Position numbers and translations under genes: made by a program. The notes below the pieces were generated by a model. It was given only the letters and a program-made list of their open reading frames with translations, ran no database searches and was not told the origin of the DNA. Shown here in pieces: positions 35,601-43,265 of a stretch of 64,000 nucleotides of DNA. This DNA is from Paludisphaera borealis (lineage in GTDB: Bacteria; Planctomycetota; Planctomycetia; Isosphaerales; Isosphaeraceae), in the NCBI RefSeq assembly GCF_001956985.1, contig NZ_CP019082.1, forward strand, positions 5,332,001 to 5,396,000, written 5' to 3'. Positions within the stretch are counted from its first letter, which is position 1. Each line of letters opens with the position of its first letter.

Positions 35601-38378
35601 ATGAGCATCAACCAGCCCGAGGAACTCGCGCTTCTGAGCCAGTATCTGATCAACATCATCGATTTCCGCGACCCCGACGCCACCATGACGCAGTTCGTCA
35701 ACCCCGACGTTTGCGTCCGTCCCGGCACCGCGACCGCGGCCCCCAGCTTGATCCTCCGCAGCGATCCGCTGTTTTCCGCGACGACCGACCTGGCGCTGAC
35801 CCAGTACGGCATGGAGTACAACCCGGTCGCGATCAACGAGGTGCTGGCCTACTCGTTCCTGACGAAGGTGACGGGGAGCCAGGTGGCCGTTGGGCGGTTC
35901 TTCATCGAACTCGTCAACACGCTTACGGACGCCCAGACGGGTTACCCGCCGCTGGCGCCCCCCAACGCGAGCTATCTGAATCTCGGTGGGTTCACCTTCA
36001 CGGCCTCCAATCCTTACAGCGGCGGCTGCTGGGACCTGATCTTCACTGACGATTTTCCCAACACCCGCCCCGACCCCTACACCGGCCAACTCCTGCCGCT
36101 TCCGACCGGCGCAACGGGCTACTACAGCCCCACGCCCCTGAACCGCGAATCGTTCGCGGGGGGGCAGGACGTGGTGCTCACGCCCCTGGCCCAGACCGAC
36201 GGTGCGTTCCCCACGGGCTGGCTCTACACGCTCGGCAACTCCCTGCCCGTCGCCAGCAGCGAGTCGGCTCCCCTCACCACCCTGTCGCAGACGTTCGGGA
36301 CGAGCTTCGACCCCCTCACGCAGGCCACGGCCGCGCCTAATCCGACTTTCACGATCCCCCCGGGCGCGCTGTACCAGGAGGTCGTGGCGGGGTCTGGCAC
36401 CCCCAGTTGGAGGACCACCTACCCGCCGACGCCGCGGCTGCCGATCCAGTCCTCCCCCCTGGCCAATAAGTACAAGTGGGTCTGCCTGCGCCGCCCCGCC
36501 AACCCGTTCAAGGCGGTCTCCGCGACCAATCCAATGGTCGTCGTCGATTCGATGCGGTTCCCGCTCATCGAAGGGACCGGCCCGCTGGACGGCACGAAAA
36601 CGGATGAGACCGGGAACGTCATCCCGAACACCACGGCGGCCAACCAGATTTATTCCGTTCAGCGGTTTCAGCCCTATCGCGGCGGGCATCTCGTCCCCCA
36701 GGTCCCCAACATCATCAACACCAAAAACTTGGACGTGACCCGATACGGATTCACCGAACAAGTCACCGCCGCGATCTCGGGCGCCCCGACCAACTACGGG
36801 ATCTACACGAAGACGGCGCAGACCAACCCCGCCACCGAGCCGAACATCTTCCACTCGCTCGGCATCGATGTCGGTGCGGGCCAGAAGGACACCCGGTGGA
36901 ACCGCTTCGTCTTCAACGACCGAGACTTCACCAGCCCGGCTGAACTGATGCTGGTGCCCGGCTGCCCTCCAGGGCTTTTCACCAAGCTGTTCGTCGAGGC
37001 TGAGCCCACGGCGAGCAATACCGGCGTCTATTTCAACAGGGCGGCTAGCCCCGGTGATCCGCCCCCCTCGACCACCTCCCCCGTCACCCTGGGGCTCGCG
37101 CTCCCAGCCGAACCCCAGACCTACCCCTACCTGGTCGATCAACTCTTCTACTCGTCCGCCTCGCTGGCCAAGAACGGCAATCCGACCACCTGGGACCCCG
37201 TGGCCGGGCCGAGCAGCGGCGGCTGGTACAAGATGTTCGAAGCCTTTGAGGTGCCGAGCCCCGTGATAGGCGCGATCGGCACCGCCGCGCAGGGCGTGAA
37301 TTTCGACTGGCTTCGTCAGGACGTCCGGCCGGGCCAGATCAACCTCAATCTGATCATGGACGAGGAAGTGTTCCTGGGCCTGGTCGGCAACGCGGGAGAC
37401 CGCACGGACAACCCGGGAGGATCTCAGCAGGTCGTCACCGTCCCGTCGAAGCTCAACGGCGCCGTGACGAGCACGACTCCCCCCCAGATCGTGACCCAGG
37501 TCAGCGCCACGGGCGCGCCCACGGCTTCCTACTCCATATCGAACACGGGATTCAATCTTGGGGTGCCTGTCTCCCCGCTCAAGGCGGCCTTCACCGACTT
37601 CCTTAAGGTCCGCCACGGCTCGTCGGGCTATATGTACTTCGGATCGCAACATGCAACCTCGAACCCCCAGTACGATAACCTGCCCCCCGCCCAACAGGTA
37701 CCCCTGTCGGCGGAGACCCCGTTCCGGTCGCTGACGTATCCCGACATCAATTTCACGATCATGCGTCCGGCGTTCGCGACGGTTAATCAGAAGCAGATCG
37801 ACCACGGGATTACGGCCCAGGACTCGGGCGTCAAGAACCAGAACATCCTCAATCGAACCGCCCCGCCGTCCGTCACGAACCAGTATTACCCTCCGGCGAT
37901 CCCGCCGCGCCGGTTCTTCTCGTTGCCGGACACGAAAAACACGAGCAACGCCTATGTCGTCCCTACGGATACGCAGGAGCTCGGATACACGCCGCCGGCC
38001 GTCCTGGCTCTGGACGATCAAACGGTCAACCTGACCCAGAACCCATCCGCATTTCTCGCCGACTCGGCCCAGCATCCGTACTACCGGTCGGAATGGATGC
38101 AGAAGATGATGAATCTAAGCACGGTGCGGACGCATCAGTACGCGGTGTGGGTGACCGTCGGGTTCTTTGAGGTGACGACGTTGGGAGACCCGGCGATGGC
38201 CGCGATCAGCCCGAATATGGCCTACGACGTCCTCGGCCGCGAGGTCGGCATGCTCAACGGCAAAAACGTCCGCCATCGCGCGTTCTTCATCGTCGACCGT
38301 CTCAAGCTCAGCGGCTTCGACCCCCGCAGCCCGGGCCAGTACCGCGAAGCCGTCCTCTACCGGAAGATCATCCAATGA
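32640..38378 (+). CDS. Giant GspK-like minor pseudopilin
   Basis: A 1912-residue protein. The leader ends at Gly14 (RKRRG-IALILILGML), followed by a single hydrophobic helix with no Glu at +5, exactly the GspK exception. Position after I and J also fits GspK, whose usual length is about 320 residues. DVDNDADGITDSVWVDLG from residue 375 is a Ca-type loop. The rest is a low-charge, Asn/Pro/Thr/Tyr-rich exterior without obvious internal repeats; I recognise no enzymatic motif. The ATG has GAGAGGGAG upstream. An antisense frame of about 1800 codons opposite it is a GC-bias shadow. It is probably the tip protein, perhaps an adhesin or cargo receptor. Confidence 0.85.
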   Translation: MLTTNRARLRKRRGIALILILGMLGLLAFIGVTFATISGQARVGARNYAQSVMRPQPAELMEFALSQLVGDTDDVRSAIRGHSLARDAYGNDAQNNGYLAQVASFSAATLITSGVRSGTIQCITNIPAATDIYQPYYGYDFTRWVVQFNHQYGSVNAANQETRLMGQTFEIVQDDTTGLLEGGAGKFRTFFLAPPPSAQIGRRGQPGTDYIYRSPDFTKRPSNQAVEVIRSVLIGENAATPYVPIGYTFTLDGRFLRAFNGPGMGPLAQYANMRYNRGLLNGDTSIASIAPGRPNVVGMDEDYDACDLENWFLAIQSADGKAIVPSFHRPGMLQAADWTGLSAASRSRILRPRTIDGHDSVSFRNLTPDPTTGRIEYDVDNDADGITDSVWVDLGYPPVRDSRGLWYKPLFSFMVIGLNGRIPLNTAGNLQMRDANGVPLHMHTSHLGNSPSEVDPSFGLQNAGGNQLDNATSYDTDGVTVKPTPISVNVTQLRNILAGTRPYAGDNYADQNMVGGYFLPNNVADLSDTLSMGIGALPPRTVAGRWGEESYIPSLFNTGGVTPLMAFPNLVRAGLSLTGTGSPAVLGGDGRDDNYTALDFWPQGAAGESMGPSNLAPSSGLTSYGLWSTNWPADYYDAAGDTAVFSERARRFVTPIDLAGDGRVGIYTAPGSVGNDNRGRVAYNKYFRPPGIPVATVTIPSPMPQYPATTAGKPAPYDVTNNLLHGYESQRNPSLAVVSAATHPAETALLYAATPTHLDASGNPSTVLDPYNNQPVPTSGGSALPTYDVNINSQQHSAGLNEANETALYYPGASDAIFGVEDLEWLYRAHDQDGSSLYSRLSELAPLSFRDASDALRRRRLYSIDVWETNAFTWTNDNPGNNFSDNSRFKWPFQQPGASPSAADPYQVVTTSGATANASLYAVNQTGVAFVNPPSASAIQSSAPSLVHRDRKINLNFPLPVSNESTEPTRVKWITESYQFLKTILPPMSINQPEELALLSQYLINIIDFRDPDATMTQFVNPDVCVRPGTATAAPSLILRSDPLFSATTDLALTQYGMEYNPVAINEVLAYSFLTKVTGSQVAVGRFFIELVNTLTDAQTGYPPLAPPNASYLNLGGFTFTASNPYSGGCWDLIFTDDFPNTRPDPYTGQLLPLPTGATGYYSPTPLNRESFAGGQDVVLTPLAQTDGAFPTGWLYTLGNSLPVASSESAPLTTLSQTFGTSFDPLTQATAAPNPTFTIPPGALYQEVVAGSGTPSWRTTYPPTPRLPIQSSPLANKYKWVCLRRPANPFKAVSATNPMVVVDSMRFPLIEGTGPLDGTKTDETGNVIPNTTAANQIYSVQRFQPYRGGHLVPQVPNIINTKNLDVTRYGFTEQVTAAISGAPTNYGIYTKTAQTNPATEPNIFHSLGIDVGAGQKDTRWNRFVFNDRDFTSPAELMLVPGCPPGLFTKLFVEAEPTASNTGVYFNRAASPGDPPPSTTSPVTLGLALPAEPQTYPYLVDQLFYSSASLAKNGNPTTWDPVAGPSSGGWYKMFEAFEVPSPVIGAIGTAAQGVNFDWLRQDVRPGQINLNLIMDEEVFLGLVGNAGDRTDNPGGSQQVVTVPSKLNGAVTSTTPPQIVTQVSATGAPTASYSISNTGFNLGVPVSPLKAAFTDFLKVRHGSSGYMYFGSQHATSNPQYDNLPPAQQVPLSAETPFRSLTYPDINFTIMRPAFATVNQKQIDHGITAQDSGVKNQNILNRTAPPSVTNQYYPPAIPPRRFFSLPDTKNTSNAYVVPTDTQELGYTPPAVLALDDQTVNLTQNPSAFLADSAQHPYYRSEWMQKMMNLSTVRTHQYAVWVTVGFFEVTTLGDPAMAAISPNMAYDVLGREVGMLNGKNVRHRAFFIVDRLKLSGFDPRSPGQYREAVLYRKIIQ

Positions 38379-38606
38379 TCGTCGTGTGTATCGACTCGAG
38401 CGAGCCGACGGGCGGTTCGCCCGGAGCCCGGCCGCCCTGACCGTTGCCGTTGGTTGAAGGACGCGCGTCGCGGGCTTCCCGCGTGGAAACCGGGGCGCGG
38501 AGCCGCCGTCACGTCACAACATCACACGTCGAACGTATTGTCTAAGGGGGCAATACATCGATAAAATTCACCGAGTCTCGTTCTTCTGTCCATGAAAGGG
38601 TCGCTC

Positions 38607-39905
38607 ATGAATCCCCGTCGTCGTAGTGGTTTCACGCTGATCGAGCTGCTGGTCGTCATCAGCATCATCGGCGTCCTGGTCGGCATGCTCTTGCCGGCGA
38701 TCAACTCCGCCCGCGAGGCCGGCCGCCGCGCCGCCTGTCAGAACAACATGCGTCAGCTCGCCTTGGCCCTCAACGGGTTCGCCACCCGCAAGAACGCCTA
38801 TCCGGCCGCCGGCACGTTCTTCGAAGACCCCGTCAACGCGGTCAGCCCCGCGACGTCGATTCTGACCGCGGCCATCGGATCGGGCGCGACGGGAGTCGCC
38901 GCAACGACGACGGGTGCCGCCGGGTGGAGCTGGGTCGTCGACCTCCTCGGAGATCTTGACCAGGCCGACATGGCGAACAACTGGTCCACCCACTTCCCCT
39001 ACTGGTCGACAGTCGCTCCGGACACCGCGACGACCCCCAACGATCTGATCGGCCGGGCGTCCCTCGGCATTCTCCGATGCCCCGACGATACCAACACCAC
39101 TCCGAACGAAGGCAACCTCAGCTACGTCGTCAACGGCGGATTCACGCGGTTCGCGGCCAATCCCCTGGCGTTCGTCGGCCTTCAGACCGATGGCGACGCC
39201 AAGGGCGGCACTTCGGGGGCTCAGCTCCAGTGGTTCGGCGCGGCCGATCCCACCGGCTTGCTCGCCCAGGGCGTCCACCAGAAGCTCGGCGTGATGTTCT
39301 TGAACTCGGTTTACGACTCTCAGGCCCCCTCTCCCTACACCGCCCCCGCGAACCTCAACGGCCGCAACCCCGCCTGGGGCGGTCTGAAGACCACGGTCGC
39401 CGGCATCACTGACGGCGCGGGCTCGACGATCCTGCTGGGTGAGAACACGATGGCCGGATACTCCTCCGGCGGCGCCTACACGGGCGGCATCGCGTCCAAC
39501 TGGTCGTCCCCCTGGCCGGGCGTCATCATGTTCAACGCCTCCGACGACGTCTGCGAGACGGCCTTCCATGCGGCGACGGGCGCCTGTGTCACGGCGTTCG
39601 GAAGCACGTACAGCAACCAGAACGACAATGCCGCGTGGTCGAACGCCAACAAGCTCGGCTCTTATGAGAACATCGGATACGGAGCGATCCTGTCGTCCGT
39701 GAGCAAGGGGGCCTCGCCGTTCATCAACAGCGGCCATCCCAACGGTGCCAACTACGCCTTCTGCGACGGTGCCGTGCGGTTCATTAACAACACGATCGAC
39801 GGCACCGTCTTCGCCAAGATCGTCTCCCCCGCCGGCAGCAAGCTGCCGGTCGCGCCCGGTGCCTACAAGCAACTGCCGGTCAGCCAGGACGCCTTCGTGC
39901 AATAA
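38607..39905 (+). CDS. DUF1559 protein with type IV prepilin leader
   Basis: A 432-residue DUF1559 protein, a large planctomycete family of pseudopilin-like proteins. It has RRRSG8[24 protein letters not shown], then [20 protein letters not shown], the family signature, and the C-terminal [17 protein letters not shown] motif. The ATG at 38607 follows AAAGGG and gives a minimal leader; an ATG at 38592 has no ribosome site. It lies 228 bp after the GspK-like gene and before a strong terminator, so it may close the locus or be its own unit. Individual function is unknown. Confidence 0.9.
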   Translation: MNPRRRSGFTLIELLVVISIIGVLVGMLLPAINSAREAGRRAACQNNMRQLALALNGFATRKNAYPAAGTFFEDPVNAVSPATSILTAAIGSGATGVAATTTGAAGWSWVVDLLGDLDQADMANNWSTHFPYWSTVAPDTATTPNDLIGRASLGILRCPDDTNTTPNEGNLSYVVNGGFTRFAANPLAFVGLQTDGDAKGGTSGAQLQWFGAADPTGLLAQGVHQKLGVMFLNSVYDSQAPSPYTAPANLNGRNPAWGGLKTTVAGITDGAGSTILLGENTMAGYSSGGAYTGGIASNWSSPWPGVIMFNASDDVCETAFHAATGACVTAFGSTYSNQNDNAAWSNANKLGSYENIGYGAILSSVSKGASPFINSGHPNGANYAFCDGAVRFINNTIDGTVFAKIVSPAGSKLPVAPGAYKQLPVSQDAFVQ

Positions 39906-39948
39906 GCTGGTGGACGCCCTCATCTGAACGAGACGACGGGGATTTCCA

Positions 39949-39995
39949 AACCCATCCGGCGGATCTGTATGATCCGCCGGATGGGTTGTTTCGTT
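39949..39995. terminator. Strong bidirectional intrinsic terminator
   Basis: A perfect 17-bp stem, 39949-39965 with 39971-39987, and a 5-base loop TGTAT. GTTTCGTT follows on the plus strand and TTGGAAAT on the minus strand. It separates the convergent DUF1559 and selD genes. Confidence 0.88.
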
Positions 39996-40031
39996 AGTCG
40001 ATCCCGTGATTTCGAGCCGGTTCAAGTTCGG

Positions 40032-41087
40032 TCAATGGATGGCCACGGCGATCGCGCCTCGCCGGGCGACTACGCGACCGACGACCGCCGCGGCGGGAGT
40101 GCCGCGCACGGTCAGCTCATCCACGAGGGCGGCGCAGCGGTCGGGATCAACGGCGATCAGCAGCCCGCCCGACGTCTGGGCGTCGAAGGCGAACGCGACG
40201 AGCGTCGGGTCGGCGTCGGAGTCGACCCGGAGCCGGCCTTCCAGGTGCTCGCGGTTCGTCGTGCTGGCCCGAGTGTGATAACGCTCGACGGCCAGGGGCA
40301 AGGCTCCCGCAATGATCGGCAAGGCCCGGGAGTCGATCTCCAGAGTCAGCCCGGCGCCCTGAGCCATCTCGAAGGCATGACCCGCGAGGCCGTAGCCGGT
40401 GACGTCGGTGAGGCCGTGCGCGCCTCCCGCTGCGCGGAGGGCATCGCGCGCGTCGGCGTTGAGTTCCACCATCTGAGCGATGGCGCGGGCCAGAACCTCT
40501 TCCGGGCACTCCTGGCGCTTGGCCGCCGTGGTGACGAACCCGGTTCCCAGCGGCTTGGTCAGGACGAGCCGGTCTCCCACGCGCGCTCCGGCGTTCGTCA
40601 AGAGTTCGGCCGGATCGACCAGCCCCGTGACGCTCAGCCCAAACTTGATCTCCTTGTCGCGGATCGTGTGGCCGCCGAGCGTGACCGCCCCCGCTTTGCC
40701 CACGCGGTCGGCCGCGCCTCGAAGGATCTCGGAGAGGATCTCCAGCGATGCGTCGTCGACCGGGAAGGCCGCGATGTTCAGGACCGTGATCGGCGTTCCG
40801 TTCATCGCGTAGACGTCGGAAAGTGCGTTCGCCGCGGCGATCTGGCCGAACGCGAACGGGTCGTCCACCAGCGGTGGGAAGAAGTCGAGCGTCTGCACCA
40901 GGGCCAGATTCGAGGCGATCCGGTACACCCCCGCATCGTCCATGGTCTCGGTGCCGACCAGCACGTTGGGATGGTTTGGGGCCTTGGCCCAGTCGCGGAG
41001 CACCTGGGAAATCCCTGCCGGCGAGATCTTTCCCGCGCACCCCGCGCAGTTGGCGTAGTCGGTGAGTCGTTTCGGGGTCGTCGTCAT
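40032..41087 (-). CDS. selD: Selenide, water dikinase (selenophosphate synthase)
   Basis: SelD makes selenophosphate from selenide and ATP, the selenium donor for selenocysteine-tRNA and selenouridine. The 351-residue protein has the catalytic Cys17 and Lys20 in NCAGCAGK, at the same numbering as E. coli SelD, which supports the ATG at 41087 (GAGG lies 5 bases upstream). Asp-rich ATP-Mg sites (METMDDAG-like region, LGGHTIRDKEIKFG) and the C-terminal HGLTDVTGYGLAGHA and DAQTSGGLL motifs follow. It starts 25 bp after the SelW-like selenoprotein gene, forming an operon of selenium maker and selenium user. selA, selB and selC are not in the window. Confidence 0.95.
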   Translation of the reverse strand: MTTTPKRLTDYANCAGCAGKISPAGISQVLRDWAKAPNHPNVLVGTETMDDAGVYRIASNLALVQTLDFFPPLVDDPFAFGQIAAANALSDVYAMNGTPITVLNIAAFPVDDASLEILSEILRGAADRVGKAGAVTLGGHTIRDKEIKFGLSVTGLVDPAELLTNAGARVGDRLVLTKPLGTGFVTTAAKRQECPEEVLARAIAQMVELNADARDALRAAGGAHGLTDVTGYGLAGHAFEMAQGAGLTLEIDSRALPIIAGALPLAVERYHTRASTTNREHLEGRLRVDSDADPTLVAFAFDAQTSGGLLIAVDPDRCAALVDELTVRGTPAAAVVGRVVARRGAIAVAIH

Positions 41088-41112
41088 GAGCACCTCGATG
41101 TGAGGCCGACGA

Positions 41113-41352
41113 TCAGGCCCCCAGCGCCTTGCCGACGGCGTCGACCAGTTGGTTCTCGTCCGGGAACTCGCCGGTTTGAAGTTTCGAGTAGAGGCGTTTT
41201 CCGCCGACGGTCAGCTCGAAACACCCCTTCGACGAGGGAATCATCACGTATCGGCTGATCGCCCGCTTGTAGCGGGTCAGAAGCTTCGCCGTCAAACTGA
41301 CGGCCTGCGGCTCGTAGCCTCAGAGGGCGCAGTATTCGAGCGTGATTTCCAT
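41113..41352 (-). CDS. SelW-like (Rdx family) selenoprotein with in-frame UGA
   Basis: A 79-residue thioredoxin-fold protein that ordinary ORF calling truncates. The ATG at 41352 has AAGGAGT 7 bases upstream. The reading is MEITLEYCALUGYEPQ, where codon 11 is TGA (41322-41320), giving a Cys8-x-x-Sec11 redox motif just where SelW/SelT/Rdx proteins carry CxxU or CxxC. The frame then continues with KLLTRYKRAI, PSSKGCFELTVGG and TGEFPDENQLVDAV, all Rdx-family features. A hairpin with a GUU loop starts 15 nt after the UGA, fitting a bacterial SECIS. The adjacent selD supplies the selenium. It is probably a cytoplasmic redox protein; its partner is unknown. Confidence 0.88.
41288..41304 (-). promoter_or_regulatory. 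Bacterial SECIS element
   Basis: On the minus-strand mRNA GCCGUCA-GUU-UGACGGC forms a perfect 7-bp stem with a GU-containing apical loop, starting 15 nt (loop 22 nt) after the UGA at 41322-41320. Bacterial SECIS hairpins lie in the coding sequence about 16-37 nt after UGA and present a conserved G/U to SelB. Position and shape fit. Confidence 0.8.
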
Positions 41353-41424
41353 GTCAGGACTCCTTTTCGAGAATGTGAGGGCGGGGTTGTTCGAATTCGT
41401 TCCACGATCATCGTAGGAGGAACG

Positions 41425-42663
41425 TCAACCGACCGCCGAGGGCTCGCTCGTTTTGGAGGCGGGAGCAGGCTCGGCCGAGGCGTTCGAGAAGTCGGCGTCG
41501 GCCGCCGCCGGTTTTCGGGTGTCAGCCGGCGAAGGCGACTGCCAGTCGACACTCATCAGCTCGGCCCAGCGGTTCAGCTCGGGGACGGTCTGGCAGACGA
41601 GCTTGAGGCTGGCCGTGATGGGCATCGCCAGGATCAGGCCCGAGAGCCCCCAGATGTACCCCCAGAACAAGCAGGCGATCAACACCGTCGTGCCGTTGAG
41701 GTCGAGCGACTTGCCCATGACCATGGGAGTCACCACGTAGCCCTCGATCCCTACCACGGCGAGGTACATGGCCGCGACGATCAGGCCGTCGCCCAGCGAT
41801 CCCGACTGCCCCAGCGCGATCAACGTCGGCAGGGCGCCTCCCGCGAGCTGGCCGATATAGGGGATGAAATTCGTCACGGCCGCGAACAGCCCCAGCGGCA
41901 AGGCGAAGTTCACGCCCAGGACCCAGAGGCCGAGCGCCACGACCAGGCCCAGGCCGAGGTTGATGATCGTCCGCGCGATCAGGTACGCCCGGATCTTTCG
42001 CGTCACCTGATCCAGAATCAGATGAGCGCTACGGGCCGACTCCGGCGTCCGGGCGAAGAACCGCAAGACCTTGCTCGAAAGCATGTCGCTTTCGATCAGC
42101 AGGAAGATCACAAGGACCAGGACGATGAACCCCTGGACCACCCAGGCGGTGAAGTCGGTCAGCCCCAGGCTCAGCTTCTCGATCAGCAGGGCGCGGTTGG
42201 TGTCGCCGAGTCGGTCGATGGTGCCGGGTTCGGGGAGGATCACGCGGAGATACGGCTGGTCGCGAATCAGGTCGGTGATCCGGGCGCTGACCTGGCCGGC
42301 GAGCCGCTCGATGTCCGAAGGCAGCGTGTTGGCGGCGTGGACCAGGCTCTCGGCCGTCAGGCTGGCCAGATAGATCGCCCCCAAGACCAGCATTAGGAAG
42401 AACCCCAACGCCCCCATCGGCCCGAACGGGAACCATCGCCGGAAGAAGTTGGCGACCGGCGACAAGATGCACGCCAGCATCAGGGCGAACGCGATCGGCG
42501 CCAGGATCGTCTTCAGCAGGTAGAGCGCACCGACGACGCCCAGAACCGCCAGGATCACCTGAGAGGAGGCCGCATACTTCGCCGCTCGATCCAAAGCGAC
42601 TCTCCCACGACGGAAACCAGGAACGCATAGAGAACGAGGGCGAAGTGCCGATCCTTCCATCAT
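41425..42663 (-). CDS. AI-2E family (PerM/YdiK-like) transporter
   Basis: A 412-residue polytopic membrane protein of the AI-2E family, with seven to eight helices. It shows the family's early AFALMLACILSPVANFFRR helix-turn, the SDIERLAGQVSARITDLI periplasmic region and the conserved C-terminal NFIPYIGQLAGGALPTLIA, GYVVTPMVMGKSLDLNG and WGYIWGLSGLILAMPI motifs. Substrates in the family include autoinducer-2 and Na+(Li+)/H+ exchange; none can be assigned here. The ATG pair at 42663/42660 is chosen; an open frame extends to 42783 but overlaps a PP2C remnant. The last about 45 residues are a Pro/Ala-rich cytoplasmic tail. Confidence 0.85.
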   Translation of the reverse strand: MMEGSALRPRSLCVPGFRRGRVALDRAAKYAASSQVILAVLGVVGALYLLKTILAPIAFALMLACILSPVANFFRRWFPFGPMGALGFFLMLVLGAIYLASLTAESLVHAANTLPSDIERLAGQVSARITDLIRDQPYLRVILPEPGTIDRLGDTNRALLIEKLSLGLTDFTAWVVQGFIVLVLVIFLLIESDMLSSKVLRFFARTPESARSAHLILDQVTRKIRAYLIARTIINLGLGLVVALGLWVLGVNFALPLGLFAAVTNFIPYIGQLAGGALPTLIALGQSGSLGDGLIVAAMYLAVVGIEGYVVTPMVMGKSLDLNGTTVLIACLFWGYIWGLSGLILAMPITASLKLVCQTVPELNRWAELMSVDWQSPSPADTRKPAAADADFSNASAEPAPASKTSEPSAVG

Positions 42664-42725
42664 CGGGCCGTCGACCGTTCGCCGCAAGATCCCACGACGC
42701 GTCAGCCCGTTCGGGAGTCGGCGGA

Positions 42726-42851
42726 TTACGAGATCCGCTTGAGGACGACCAGAGTCAGATCGTCGGTTTGCGACGCGCCGCAACGGAAGTCGAGGACTTC
42801 GCGAATTACGCGTTCGAGGATCAGGGAATGGGTGGGAGTCAGAACGTTGAG
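42726..42851 (-). pseudogene. C-terminal fragment of a SpoIIE/PP2C-type phosphatase
   Basis: Just upstream of the transporter one minus-strand frame reads LILERVIREVLDFRCGAS followed by QTDDLTLVVLKRIS and a TAA. The QTDD(L/I/M)TLVVL motif is the conserved C-terminus of PP2C-like SpoIIE/RsbU serine phosphatases, where the Asp residues bind metal. No upstream part of the domain is present: the small lipoprotein gene ends 31 bp before it. It is a stranded gene tail, left by deletion or replacement. Confidence 0.55.
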
Positions 42852-42882
42852 GGTTTCTCGGTCGTGCCTCGGACGGCCTTGA

Positions 42883-43077
42883 TCATCTGGTCTTCTTGCT
42901 CGGCCTCTTGTCGAAGCTCTTTTGAATGCGTTCTTGCAAGTAAGACTGCTCGTCCTTGTCCTCGGCCTGAACGCTGTCGGAGGCGGAGCGGTTCGAACAT
43001 CCGCCGATGAGAACCGGCGCTGCGAGCGCCAGCACGAGACCGAAGACCAGAGGGAACAAGACGCGGGGGATGTTCAT
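42883..43077 (-). CDS. Small lipoprotein
   Basis: A 64-residue protein starting MNIPRVLFPLVFGLVLALA with a lipobox IGGC, so the mature peptide begins at Cys (CSNRSASD) and has about 38 residues, highly charged (EDKDEQSYLQERIQKSF), probably helical. The start at 43077 has GGAGAC upstream. It sits 188 bp after a DUF1559 gene on the same strand; small lipoproteins commonly follow DUF1559 genes in planctomycetes. Function is unknown. Confidence 0.7.
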   Translation of the reverse strand: MNIPRVLFPLVFGLVLALAAPVLIGGCSNRSASDSVQAEDKDEQSYLQERIQKSFDKRPSKKTR

Positions 43078-43265
43078 GAATTGTCTCCGATGCGAAGTCG
43101 CGACGGCCGATTGCTCGATCGGCGCCGGGTCGGGTCTATGTGAGTTGGTGGAGATCGCCTCAAGGTTGTGAAGCGGCCCCCACCCGATCTTGACGATGGG
43201 TTCAGCATGGCTGATCGTCGCCATCCGAACAGATTCCGGGGCGCGGAAGCCAAACGAAGCCCGCG

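Noticed and set aside
32577-38075. An open frame of about 1830 codons on the minus strand opposite the GspK-like gene
   Set aside because: Composition is Arg/Gly/Val-rich, without signal, domain or start site; it is the GC-skew shadow of the plus-strand gene, whose prepilin leader and operon position are clear.
41353-41424. Possible selC (tRNA-Sec) near GTTCGAATTC
   Set aside because: The gap is only 72 bp, tRNA-Sec needs about 90-100, and no acceptor or anticodon stem could be drawn.
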